In this document: positions 56,319 through 64,000 of the stretch, piece after piece | Layout of the letters: the number at the start of each line of letters is the position of its first letter | Position numbering within the stretch: position 1 is the first letter of the stretch | DNA from: JASJBU01 sp963797085 | GTDB lineage: Bacteria > Pseudomonadota > Gammaproteobacteria > Chromatiales > Chromatiaceae | Reading direction: 5' to 3' | Assembly (NCBI GenBank): GCA_963797085.1 | Contig: CAWCOA010000006.1 | Location: forward strand, 124,001-188,000 | Length of the DNA stretch: 64,000 bases | Notes under the pieces: model-generated | Databases searched by the model: none | What the model was told of the DNA's origin: nothing | The model's input: only the letters and a program-made list of their open reading frames with translations | Translations under genes and position numbers: made by a program

Positions 56319-56426
56319 GAGTCGTAAATCCGAAAAATCCTACAATTTAAGCTATTATGCCGGTTAACCGTGGATCAAAGCCAGTCAGGTATTGTTCGGA
56401 GTGAACTGAATCGATGGATTCGACCG

Positions 56427-57536
56427 CTAAAACTCCTCTTCCTTCATACTCAATCCACCAGGAATATCGAGATCTCCGCTATCATCGAGGCGTATCTTGA
56501 GTGACAGGTTGTTGCGGGAATCCGCATGATTCAGCGCTTCTTCGAGGGTTATCCGGCCTTCCTGGAAGAGACTGTAGAGGGATTGATCGAAGGTCTGCAT
56601 ACCACGTTCCGTGCCCTGCTCCATGACCTCCTTGATCGCATGGACATCGCCCTTTTGGATCAATTCAGAGATGTAGGTAGTCAGCAGCATAATCTCCACC
56701 GCGGGTATGCGTTGTCCGTTCTTGCCTTTAACCAGGCGCTGAGAAACGACTGCCCGGAGATTCAGCGACAGATCCATGTAGAGTTGGTTTTGCGAGCTGT
56801 CAGGAAAGAAGTTGATAATTCTGTCAAGGGCCTGGTTGGCGTTGTTGGCATGCAGCGTGGATAGGCAGAGGTGGCCGGTCTCCGCATACGCCACGGCATG
56901 CTGCATGGTGTACATATCCCGGATCTCACCGATCAGAATGACATCAGGCGCCTCGCGCATGGCGTTTTTCAAGGCGTTCTCATAGGAGAGGGTGTCGATA
57001 CCCACCTCTCGCTGATCGACCACCGATTTTTTATGTGTGTAGAGGTATTCGATAGGATCTTCAATAGTGAGGATATGCCCTGCTTTGTGCTGATTCCGGT
57101 GTTCGATCATTGAGGCCAAGGTGGTCGACTTACCGGAGCCGGTAGATCCAACCACCAGGATGAGCCCCCGTGGTTCCATGATAAGATCTTTTAAAATGAC
57201 CGGGAGGTTGAGCTTTTCGACCGGTGGAATCACGCCCTTGATATAGCGGATCACCATGGCGGCATCGCCGCGCTGCTTGAAGACGTTAACCCGAAATCTC
57301 CCCAATTTCTGTATGGATATAGCCAGGTTGCATTCGAATGTGGACTCAAACTCCTTGATCTGCTCATCACTCATCACGCCGTAGGCCAGTTTACGAACCT
57401 GCCCTGGCTGCAGTGGTGATGAGCCGATAGGTCTGGTTTCACCCTCGGCCTTGAGGTTAGGCGGTGCACCGGTACTGAAGAACAGATCCGATCCATTCTT
57501 TTGCACCATCAGTTTAAGATAGGGCACGATATCCAT
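56427..57536 (-). CDS. pilU: Type IV pilus retraction ATPase PilU
   Basis: A 369-residue hexameric ATPase of the PilT/PilU family. Walker A GSTGSGKSTTLA, Asp box LTIEDPIEYLYTHKKSVV, Walker B DVILIGEIRD, His box ETGHLCLSTLHANNA. The beginning MDIVPYLKLMVQKNGSDLFFSTGAPP and the acidic C-terminal tail (SMKEEEF) point to PilU rather than PilT. No pilT gene is next to it here. Confidence 0.92.
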   Translation of the reverse strand: MDIVPYLKLMVQKNGSDLFFSTGAPPNLKAEGETRPIGSSPLQPGQVRKLAYGVMSDEQIKEFESTFECNLAISIQKLGRFRVNVFKQRGDAAMVIRYIKGVIPPVEKLNLPVILKDLIMEPRGLILVVGSTGSGKSTTLASMIEHRNQHKAGHILTIEDPIEYLYTHKKSVVDQREVGIDTLSYENALKNAMREAPDVILIGEIRDMYTMQHAVAYAETGHLCLSTLHANNANQALDRIINFFPDSSQNQLYMDLSLNLRAVVSQRLVKGKNGQRIPAVEIMLLTTYISELIQKGDVHAIKEVMEQGTERGMQTFDQSLYSLFQEGRITLEEALNHADSRNNLSLKIRLDDSGDLDIPGGLSMKEEEF

Positions 57537-57676
57537 GCTGTTTACCTCGTCTACCGCTTGTTTGGAACTGGGATGGGAGTTGTTAGTGAATTATTTTTCA
57601 AGCTATCGGCCGGCATGCAGAGGAATGAAGGTTGGGAGAGGATTTAATTCAATGACAATGTGAAGGGGAACGCGCT

Positions 57677-58477
57677 ATGGGGGATTTCACAATCACCGGT
57701 ATTTTCATCTATCCGGTGAAGTCAATGGCGGGAATAGCGGTTCAGGAATCAGCCGTTGACCGTTTTGGTTTGTCGTTCGACCGGCGCTGGATGCTGGTAG
57801 ATGCCGAGGGTGCTTTCCTGAGTCAGCGTCAGTTGCCGCGAATGGCCCTGATTCAACAAAGGATTAAGGGAAATGAGCTGGTACTCATGGCTCCGGAAGA
57901 AGCCGACTTATCACTCCCGCTGACCCCTATTGAAGGTGCTCCGCTACAGGTAAAAATCTGGGGTGATAGTTGTGATGCCTGGTATTGTGGTGCTGAGGCA
58001 GAGGCATGGTTGACAGGCTTTCTGGAGTGTTCAGCCCGCTTGGTGTATATGCCAGAGAGCCACTTCAGAAAGGTTGATCAGGCGTATGCTGAGGCAGAGG
58101 ATCGAACTGCATTTTCCGATGGATTCCCGCTCTTGTTGATATCCGAAGCCTCTCTGCAGGATCTCAATCGCCGACTGCCCGAGCCCGTGACCATGCTTCG
58201 ATTTCGACCCAACCTGGTAGTGGCGGGATGTGCGCCTTATGCGGAGGATGAATGGACCAGGGTGCAAGCGGGAAGCCTCAGCCTGCGGGTAGTGAAGCCG
58301 TGTTCCCGGTGTGTGATTACGACGATTGATCCTGCGACAGCCGCCAAGAGCGCAGAACCACTGAAAACCCTCTCAAGTTACCGGCGACAGGGTAATAAGG
58401 TCTTTTTTGGTCAGAATCTGCTGCACGATACCGAAGGGCATTTGTCGGTAGGCATGCAACTGAAGGTACTGGAGTAA
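57677..58477 (+). CDS. MOSC domain protein (YcbX/MOCS-C-like)
   Basis: A 266-residue protein. N-terminal MOSC beta-barrel (ITGIFIYPVKSMAGIAVQESAVDRFGLSFDRRWMLVD) followed by the MOSC domain (LRFRPNLVVAG, AGSLSLRVVKPCSRCVITTIDPATA), whose conserved Cys lies in PCSRCV. It lacks the 2Fe-2S ferredoxin tail of E. coli YcbX. Such proteins move sulfur from molybdenum-cofactor-linked chemistry. The next gene follows at four bases, so they form an operon. Confidence 0.87.
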   Translation: MGDFTITGIFIYPVKSMAGIAVQESAVDRFGLSFDRRWMLVDAEGAFLSQRQLPRMALIQQRIKGNELVLMAPEEADLSLPLTPIEGAPLQVKIWGDSCDAWYCGAEAEAWLTGFLECSARLVYMPESHFRKVDQAYAEAEDRTAFSDGFPLLLISEASLQDLNRRLPEPVTMLRFRPNLVVAGCAPYAEDEWTRVQAGSLSLRVVKPCSRCVITTIDPATAAKSAEPLKTLSSYRRQGNKVFFGQNLLHDTEGHLSVGMQLKVLE

Positions 58478-58481
58478 ACAG

Positions 58482-59033
58482 ATGGAAGCGACGAATTTTT
58501 CACGCATAACAGAGCAGTGGGTGCGCAGGGTGGTGGTGGACATGAATCTATGTCCTTTCGCTGCTGAACCCTTGTTGCAGGGACGTATTCGCTATACGGT
58601 CTGTCTGGAGAAGGAGCCCGAGGCAATCTATCGTACTTTGCTGAATGAGATGGATGGCATGCTCAGCTTGTCCGCAGAAGAAGTCGAGACCAGCCTGCTG
58701 ATCCTGCCGTATGGTTTGAAATCCTTCGAGTCCTATCTGTCGCTGCTGGAATCTGCTGAGGAGGCAATTCTGGAGGTCGGACTGGATGGGTTTCTGCAGC
58801 TTGCGAGTTTTCATCCCGATTATCGTTTCGAGGGTGTCGCTCCTGATGACCCCGCAAACTACACCAACCGTTCACCTTACCCCATGTTCCACTTGATTCG
58901 GGAAGAATCATTGGAACAGGCGCTCACTGGTTACCCGAACCCCGAGTCGATCACACAACGCAATATCGTTAAATTACGTGATCTGGGATTGACTGCAATA
59001 CGGCGCATATTGGATGAGTGCAAATCAGCTTGA
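58482..59033 (+). CDS. DUF1415 family protein
   Basis: A 183-residue soluble protein, four bases after the MOSC gene. Family marks: WVRRVVVDMNLCPFA, a single Cys, FLQLASFHPDYRFEG and NRSPYPMFHLIREES. Function unknown. Confidence 0.85.
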   Translation: MEATNFSRITEQWVRRVVVDMNLCPFAAEPLLQGRIRYTVCLEKEPEAIYRTLLNEMDGMLSLSAEEVETSLLILPYGLKSFESYLSLLESAEEAILEVGLDGFLQLASFHPDYRFEGVAPDDPANYTNRSPYPMFHLIREESLEQALTGYPNPESITQRNIVKLRDLGLTAIRRILDECKSA

Positions 59034-59045
59034 GGCAGGATCCTG

Positions 59046-59402
59046 CTATTCGTATTCGGTCGCACGACGGGCATCGCCGTAAACCTTTTCTGCAGGGTAG
59101 CGTGACTCATTGATCGCCATCTTGCGATAGGCGGCATCGATCAGGTTGATGTCGAGCCGTTCTGCGCAACGGATCAGAAATATCAGGATATCGGCCATTT
59201 CCAGTGAGACCTCCTCCTGTTTCCCTGCACTGAGGTTCATGCTTTGTTCCTCAGACAGCCACTGAAAATGCTCGACCAGTTCGGCGCACTCCGCGATCAA
59301 TGCCATGGAGAGATTTTTCGGGCTGTGGAACTGTTCCCAGTCGCGGGCCTGGGCGAAGGCCTTGAGGCGTTGGTTGAGGTCGTCTAAGGAGTCCTGGGGC
59401 AT
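59046..59402 (-). CDS. MazG-like nucleotide pyrophosphohydrolase
   Basis: A 118-residue all-alpha NTP pyrophosphatase related to RS21-C6/DCTPP1. The start MPQDSLDDLNQRL at 59402 has AAAGG upstream. Magnesium ligands lie in ECAELVEHFQW and EMADILIFLIRCAERL, with KLxxF-like ends. Probably removes abnormal dNTPs such as modified dCTP. Preceded by the HtpX-like gene on the same strand. Confidence 0.88.
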   Translation of the reverse strand: MPQDSLDDLNQRLKAFAQARDWEQFHSPKNLSMALIAECAELVEHFQWLSEEQSMNLSAGKQEEVSLEMADILIFLIRCAERLDINLIDAAYRKMAINESRYPAEKVYGDARRATEYE

Positions 59403-59512
59403 GGCAATGGCCTTTCGTTCGTTAGAAAATGATTTATTTATCACTATTCTGCTGCAAGCAACAGTGATATCTAAATTTCATGGAGCGTCGGCGGATTCAA
59501 CCGGGTCGAGGA

Positions 59513-60466
59513 TCAGTACCACATTCCATTGCGATGCCAGCGCGCGCGCAGGGGTTGCCTTGCAAGCAGATGCTGCAGGTTGTGAGGGGTTAATCTTGAC
59601 TGCCCGACAACAGGCAAGGTCTCGGCTAAGGCAGTTAATCGCTTGATGCGTTCTTCGGTAGGCGGATGGGTGCGCAACAAAGATGGATCAGGTATGCGTG
59701 GTCCGGGAAGCAGGATCTGACTCAGAAGACCATGTCTTGGGTAGTGCATTTTATGCAACGCGGAAGCCAGGGCGAGTGGGTCGCCAGTCAGTTTCGCAGA
59801 TCCCAGGTCGGCATCGTATTCGCGATTGCGGGAAAGGGCCAGTTGCACCAGTGCGCTGAGCGATGGTGATGCCAGCAACAGCAGGATGGGTCCCCAGGGC
59901 AGTGCGGTATCGCGGAATAAGATCAAGGGTAGATAAATAACTAGCAGAAACTGTCCAGCCAGGGAAAATATTCCAGTGATGCGGCTGGTCAGGTCGGCAA
60001 AGGCCATCAATCTCGTGTCCTGATTGACGATATGCATCAGCTCATGCCCCAAGACAGCGGCAATTTCCCGCATGTTCATGCGTCTTAACAGGCCGTCGGA
60101 TAGCCCAATGGCAGCATTGTCTGGTGTGCCAGTCGTGAATGCGTTCATCACGTTGGATGGCAGGTAGAAAAGCATCGGTGCGCGTGGTAGGCCGGCATGT
60201 TGAGATAGGCTATGCAGCAGCCGATAGAGTTCCGGTGCTTGAGCGGGGGTCAGAGCCTGGCCACGAAAGAGGCGTACGACCATCTCTGGGGATGCAACAG
60301 GATTTAACTGGTAGAACAGAATGATGAGAGCTGCGGTCAAGATGGCCAATGGCAGGCCGCCGATGAACCAGGAAAGCCAGGCGCAGAGCCCTCCTAGGGC
60401 AATTACCAATAGAATGGATTGAATGGTGTTGCGTATTTGGTGTTGGGATAATTGAACCTGATCCAT
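59513..60466 (-). CDS. M48-family membrane zinc metalloprotease (HtpX-like)
   Basis: A 317-residue membrane protease. Zinc motif HELMH in AAVLGHELMHIVNQDTRL, third ligand Glu in NREYDADLGSAKLTGDP. Hydrophobic segments at about 16-35, 38-55, 168-188 and 190-215. It is homologous to HtpX, which degrades misfolded membrane proteins, but is longer at the N-terminal linker and carries an extended C-terminal RTHPPTEERIKRL part. The HtpX assignment is at family level. Confidence 0.85.
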   Translation of the reverse strand: MDQVQLSQHQIRNTIQSILLVIALGGLCAWLSWFIGGLPLAILTAALIILFYQLNPVASPEMVVRLFRGQALTPAQAPELYRLLHSLSQHAGLPRAPMLFYLPSNVMNAFTTGTPDNAAIGLSDGLLRRMNMREIAAVLGHELMHIVNQDTRLMAFADLTSRITGIFSLAGQFLLVIYLPLILFRDTALPWGPILLLLASPSLSALVQLALSRNREYDADLGSAKLTGDPLALASALHKMHYPRHGLLSQILLPGPRIPDPSLLRTHPPTEERIKRLTALAETLPVVGQSRLTPHNLQHLLARQPLRARWHRNGMWY

Positions 60467-60917
60467 CTATTGATTTATCTGTCAGAGAGCGCGCATAAAA
60501 ATTGAAAGGCCAATTTGGGTCGGGTGGATGATACTTACGGATTGAAAATTACCAGTATAAATCTACTTTAGCACTGTGAATGGGTTGGAAGAACTCAATG
60601 TAATCAGTGGTGCTTCGAGGTCTTGCATCTTAGAAGTAAATCAATCGGTACGAGACAACTGTGCCAGATGGTATATCAGGTATGTTGCTGAGATTGGTAG
60701 TTTTAGGCAGCGAGGTAGTTATATCCTCTTGATTCACTATGAAATGGCTGGCCAGAGGGGATTGTAATAATTTGAAACACTTTAGTCTCATAACGAAATA
60801 TTTGTGTAACACTTTTTTCTTAGCATGCCCAATGGTCAAAGGGCTTTACTGGTAAAAGTGTAGGGTCCCAAACTACATCCAATATTATTTTACGTTGAGT
60901 AACGCTGGAGAATTGAT
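60467..60917. other. Intergenic region
   Basis: About 450 bases; a 63-codon plus-strand frame (60576-60767) lacks a ribosome site and any family, so I do not call it. No terminator seen. Confidence 0.35.
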
Positions 60918-61010
60918 ATGTATTCTGATGTACAGGTGACCTTTTTTTGGCCGGAAGACCCCTCATGGCCTGACCCCTCCGGTAACGACCCTTACGATAT
61001 TGCTGAGTGA
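60918..61010 (+). CDS. Possible 30-residue peptide, Trp/Pro/Asp-rich
   Basis: Short frame ATG 60918 to TGA 61010 with GGAG seven bases upstream. The peptide reads MYSDVQVTFFW, then two near-copies WPEDPS and WPDPS, then GNDPYDIAE. It is acidic, contains two Trp and five Pro and no Cys. No maturation enzyme or transporter is seen within the window. It may be a secreted peptide precursor, a leader peptide or chance. Confidence 0.4.
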   Translation: MYSDVQVTFFWPEDPSWPDPSGNDPYDIAE

Positions 61011-61267
61011 GCGTAGTCTTTAATTAGGCGGTGAGAATTTTTCATGGTGAATCAATCGTAATAATTATAGTGAATTGCTATTAAATAACCGCTAAGCAAT
61101 CTTTGCGATCATTTCAGCTATTTCGACCCCCCAAAAGTGTAATTGCCAGTATTTTTAATGGTGAGTCATGATCGCGATGCGTGATCAAATCTGCGTCTGG
61201 TAGTTAACAGTCAATGGCATCCGATTGTTATATCTTTCGCAGTCATCAGAATCAAAAAATATGGTGA

Positions 61268-61294
61268 GAATCCCCGAAAGATAAGCGGGGATTC
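61268..61294 (-). terminator. Probable terminator after the small exported protein gene
   Basis: Nine-base perfect stem GAATCCCCG/CGGGGATTC (61268-61276 with 61286-61294), nine-base loop. On the minus strand a T-rich run (complement of 61255-61260) follows seven bases after the stem. It lies 30 bases past the stop at 61324. Confidence 0.62.
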
Positions 61295-61323
61295 TTCTAG
61301 TGAAAATAGTTTCCTTTCGCCGA

Positions 61324-61656
61324 TTACTGGGTTTGGGTGATGGTTGTCGTTGTAGTGCCATCCGGATTGAATGAAATGTTTACACTGGTTGCCCCATCCA
61401 GCATGGATGCATAGTCCAGCAGCCCATCATCAATCATGTTCTCCGTCTGAGTGACTGTCTGTGTATCGATGGTCACAGTAGTCATTCCTGTACCGAGATC
61501 GTCGATGGTCATGTCAGCATGAGGTGTGTCGGCGATCAGAGTGTCGATCATTTCATATACATCCGCATCAACCATACCTTCGGCAGCATGATGGGAAAAA
61601 GCAGCTGAAGAGGCGATAGCAAGAGACGCAGCAATAGCAGCAATAATAATTTTCAC
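61324..61656 (-). CDS. Small exported Asp/Thr-rich protein
   Basis: A 110-residue protein from a GTG at 61656 with AAGGAG directly upstream; a longer ATG frame to 61767 would bury the signal peptide. Signal peptide about 1-23 (MKIIIAAIAASLAIASSAAFS). The mature part is acidic and Thr-rich, ending VNISFNPDGTTTTTITQTQ, with no Cys. Two segments resemble each other (MTTVTIDTQTVTQT and the C-terminal TTTTTITQTQ). Unknown family; a periplasmic or secreted structural protein is possible. Confidence 0.65.
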   Translation of the reverse strand: MKIIIAAIAASLAIASSAAFSHHAAEGMVDADVYEMIDTLIADTPHADMTIDDLGTGMTTVTIDTQTVTQTENMIDDGLLDYASMLDGATSVNISFNPDGTTTTTITQTQ

Positions 61657-62284
61657 AATAAGCTCCTTAATCAAGTATAAATTACGCTTGTCAGTTTGAT
61701 TCGATGAACGCTTCAGTGGGCGTCTTGGTCGAATTGTTTTTCGATCCTTGCGTAGAAGGTTATGCACGAAATGTTTCTAAGATGTTTCTCGTTGGGCCTT
61801 CTCTGTTTCAAAGTATTTCAAATGACTGAAAATGTGCTGACAACGTGAAGGCCATCACGTTAGTAGTGGGAAGTACATGCCTTTTCATTAATCTAGAAAA
61901 GGGCATGGGGCATTGAGGGATGGCAATTGATGACCCTGCAGCGAAAAGCCCTAGTTAATTGTTAACCAGTACAAGTTGCATCCGTCTATTCCACCTCTAT
62001 GCAATTGACTATTAGTGTGATTTCTTGTGTGTCAGTAAATACCAGACGTGCCTGGTGTCGGATTAGATGAATGTCGCGAGAAATGTTGAGACCAATACAA
62101 CGGTTGGTGAAGACATGCCTTAACGTGCTCGGTAAGTAATTACCCGTATAATGATGGGGAGAAATTTCAGGGTTACCTGCTGGAAATCCAGCGGTAATTT
62201 ACGGTAAGCCTATCGGGACAACTCTTATTACCGCTGATAAAATTGCGCTGTAAGAATGGATAATAACTATTCAGTGGGAAGATA
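61657..62284. other. Divergent intergenic region with hairpin in the cytochrome leader
   Basis: 630 bases without a supportable gene. A bulged hairpin TACC-GCTGG-AAAT-CCAGC-GGTA (62174-62196) sits about 90 bases before the octahaem cytochrome start and could be a leader structure; no T-run follows. Confidence 0.4.
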
Positions 62285-63397
62285 ATGAAAAAAATCTGGT
62301 CAGTCAGTTTTTTTTGTGGATTGTTGCCTCTACTTTTCCTCATCTCTATATCGAATCCGGTATATTCAGACGATGAATTAAATTGTGTGCTTTGCCATAA
62401 ACACAGAGGCTTGAGCCGCATCGATGAGAATGGCCAGTTCAGGCTGTTTTATATCAATCAGGAGTTATTCGACAGCGGTCCGCATCGCAGAACAAAATGC
62501 AATGAGTGTCACACCGATATTGACCGTATTCCTCATGATCCAGCTAAAAAAGTCGATTGCACCCAGGAATGCCATGTCATCGAGCCCTCTGGACAAACCA
62601 AGTTTTCCCACAAAGCGGTGGCGGAAACCCTGAGTAAAAGTGTTCATGGGAAACTGGACGAGGATGGTAATCCCAAGGAACATCAGCAGGACTATCCCGA
62701 CTGTAAGAGTTGTCATGACCAACCCTTGTATCGTCCGTTTTCCGCTTTCAAGGGCAAGAAAATTCCTGGAGTGTCAGAAAGATCAATCAGCCGTTGCAAA
62801 AGCTGTCATACCGGCAGCGGCTACGCGGAAGACTTTTACGAGCACATCACGACCCGCTTGCATAAAACCCGATTTCCGATAGAAACTATTGAAGTTTGCG
62901 CTAAATGCCATGAGGACGAAGGGTTCAGGGAAAGACACAAACTGGATGATGTCGTCAAAACATATAAAGAAACCTTCCATGGAAAGTTGCTTATATTGGG
63001 CTCAGAGCGCATGCCTGACTGTATCGATTGCCATATTGTCGAGGGAGAAAATTCTCATCTGATAGAGGCCAAGGATATGGTGACTTCAGCCGTTCACGAT
63101 AACAATGTGGCGACCACCTGCAGAACCTCGGAATGCCATGAAACCGCCAGCCCACAATTGGCCAGTTTCCAAACCCATGTTACTTACGACAGAGAAAAAT
63201 ATCCCATGCAGTTCTACATGCTGATATTTTTTAAGGCGCTGATGGCATTCGTGTTGTATTTCTTCTTGGCGCTGATTTTCCTGGAACTATTGCGCCGACT
63301 GTTCCCAACATTTTCTTTCTTCAAGGAAGAGCATGCGGATAACTATGACGAGGTAATTAAGGAAATCAAGGCCGAGACAGGCTCGAGTGACCGGTGA
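62285..63397 (+). CDS. Membrane-anchored octahaem cytochrome c with two non-canonical haem motifs
   Basis: A 370-residue exported protein; signal peptide about 1-28, C-terminal membrane anchor about 312-336. Eight haem-binding motifs. Six are CxxCH: C34, C72, C140, C171, C205 and C246 as first Cys. One is CX3CH (C92-C96-H97) and one CX4CH (C279-C284-H285). Histidines for distal ligation are plentiful (HGK, FHGK, AVHDN). The start has GGGAAG upstream. The cytochrome b gene follows after ten bases. Together they suggest a quinol-linked electron conduit from the membrane to the periplasm. The electron acceptor is unknown. Confidence 0.85.
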   Translation: MKKIWSVSFFCGLLPLLFLISISNPVYSDDELNCVLCHKHRGLSRIDENGQFRLFYINQELFDSGPHRRTKCNECHTDIDRIPHDPAKKVDCTQECHVIEPSGQTKFSHKAVAETLSKSVHGKLDEDGNPKEHQQDYPDCKSCHDQPLYRPFSAFKGKKIPGVSERSISRCKSCHTGSGYAEDFYEHITTRLHKTRFPIETIEVCAKCHEDEGFRERHKLDDVVKTYKETFHGKLLILGSERMPDCIDCHIVEGENSHLIEAKDMVTSAVHDNNVATTCRTSECHETASPQLASFQTHVTYDREKYPMQFYMLIFFKALMAFVLYFFLALIFLELLRRLFPTFSFFKEEHADNYDEVIKEIKAETGSSDR

Positions 63398-63407
63398 GGA
63401 AGAGACA

Positions 63408-64000
63408 ATGAGTAAATATGAACCGATAGTATATAAAAATGGCAAGCGGTTTTTCTATCGTTTTTCTGCCCACCAGCGTGTTCAGCATGTGGTTCTTTTC
63501 ATCACGATAATACTCCTTGCGCTTACTGGTTTCCCGTTAAGGCATGCAGAAGAAGCATGGGCGAGACCAATCTATGATTTTATGGGTGGAACAGAGATTG
63601 CTCCACTCATCCATAGAGGCGCGGGGACTGTGTTGTTATTGTTATTTGTTTACCACACGATCTATTGGATCAATTATTTTTACAAGCATCATCTCCTTAA
63701 ACTCAAGCAGGAGAAGAAGCTAAACATAAAAACTTTTACCAAAGCCCTGTTATCACTGGAGATGGTGCCGAACAAGAAGGATTGGGTGGATATCGTGCAG
63801 ATTTGGAAATATCTGCTCTATTTTACCAACCGGCCACCCAGACACGACCGTATGTCCTGGCGGGAAAAATTTGATTACTTTGCTCCCTATTGGGGTATAC
63901 CCATATTGGGTCCGGCAGGTGTTGCCTTATGGTGGCGGGATGAGCTATCGCATATCATGCCCGGCTTCGCACTCAACGCACTTTATATCATGCATACCGA
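63408..64000 (+). CDS. Membrane cytochrome b subunit (FdnI/cytochrome b561-like), C-terminal end outside the window
   Basis: ATG at 63408 with GAGGAAGAG upstream; 197 codons to the window edge. N-terminal cytoplasmic FYRFSAHQRVQHVVLFITIILLALTGFPL has the first haem His of FdnI/HybB-like cytochromes b (RVQH). A second membrane segment follows (GAGTVLLLLFVYHTIYWI), with HR and YH candidate ligands, then a soluble loop (LEMVPNKKDWVDIVQIWKYLLYFT) and WREKFDYFAPYWGIPILG leading into a third. It is expected to bind two haems b and oxidise quinol for the octahaem protein upstream. Incomplete, so the full domain set is unknown. Confidence 0.8.
   Translation, partial: MSKYEPIVYKNGKRFFYRFSAHQRVQHVVLFITIILLALTGFPLRHAEEAWARPIYDFMGGTEIAPLIHRGAGTVLLLLFVYHTIYWINYFYKHHLLKLKQEKKLNIKTFTKALLSLEMVPNKKDWVDIVQIWKYLLYFTNRPPRHDRMSWREKFDYFAPYWGIPILGPAGVALWWRDELSHIMPGFALNALYIMHT

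Noticed and set aside
60576..60767. 63-codon plus-strand frame after the HtpX-like gene
   Set aside because: No ribosome site and no resemblance to known proteins.
1..64000. CRISPR arrays, tRNA/rRNA genes, prophage or insertion sequences
   Set aside because: Reading both strands I found no regularly spaced repeats, cloverleaf signatures, phage structural genes or transposases.

Overview
The window is chromosomal DNA from a gammaproteobacterium. The type IV pilus operon pilMNOPQ followed by aroK, aroB and a DamX-like gene, with a divergent PBP1A gene, is a standard gammaproteobacterial arrangement. The mix of redox genes (soluble transhydrogenase, LDH-like malate dehydrogenase, an atypical phosphofructokinase, di-haem peroxidase, multihaem cytochrome) suggests a sulfur-oxidising or Chromatiales/Sedimenticola-type relative, free-living or symbiotic. 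That placement is inference from gene content only. I see no tRNA, rRNA, CRISPR array, prophage or intact insertion sequence.

Layout. 1-2.3 kb: a periplasmic solute-binding protein translationally coupled to a membrane diguanylate cyclase (cut by the window edge). 2.6-7.3 kb: an oxidative-stress/iron locus. The minus-strand operon rubrerythrin - Fe-S protein - encapsulin-type ferritin-like protein - DUF3501 is followed by a terminator. Facing it are a Fur-family (Irr/PerR-like) regulator and a di-haem cytochrome c peroxidase. Matching 15-bp dyads lie in front of the rubrerythrin and peroxidase genes. 7.4-15 kb: a frameshift-riddled stretch with a ferredoxin-reductase fusion, glucokinase, uvrD, a TRAP-type binding protein and hemW. 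15-17.4 kb: an AT-rich, gene-poor segment with an H-NS/MvaT-like gene, a Rof-like gene and a DUF3135 gene. 17.4-22.3 kb: rpmE, a thermonuclease, phosphofructokinase, a cyclic-nucleotide-binding protein, a dienelactone hydrolase and two small proteins. 22.4-29.4 kb: central metabolism (sthA, sucCD, mdh, gltA), including a 1.1-kb gap with an orphan terminator. 29.4-41 kb: a hypothetical gene, PBP1A, pilMNOPQ, aroKB and damX-like. 41.3-47.7 kb: gltBD and a small gene. 47.7-53.7 kb: a PEP-CTERM-type secretion ATPase, Bcp peroxiredoxin, a hybrid histidine kinase, a response regulator-PAS protein, an ArsR regulator and slyX. 53.8-60.5 kb: glgP, pilU, MOSC protein, DUF1415, MazG-like and HtpX-like genes. 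60.5-64 kb: a possible 30-residue peptide, a small exported protein, and an octahaem cytochrome c with a cytochrome b subunit cut by the window end.

How the genes fit together. Central carbon flow (glk, pfk, gltA, sucCD, mdh) meets nitrogen assimilation (gltBD) and NADPH/NADH balancing (sthA). pilMNOPQ plus pilU provide type IV pilus assembly and retraction. The 2.6-7.3 kb locus looks like a small peroxide/iron regulon with its own regulator and operators.

Seven genes carry single-base frame breaks, mostly at 7.4-14 kb. They include normally important genes (uvrD, hemW, sucC) whose protein sequence is otherwise well conserved. I read most of them as sequence errors rather than decay, but cannot exclude real pseudogenisation.
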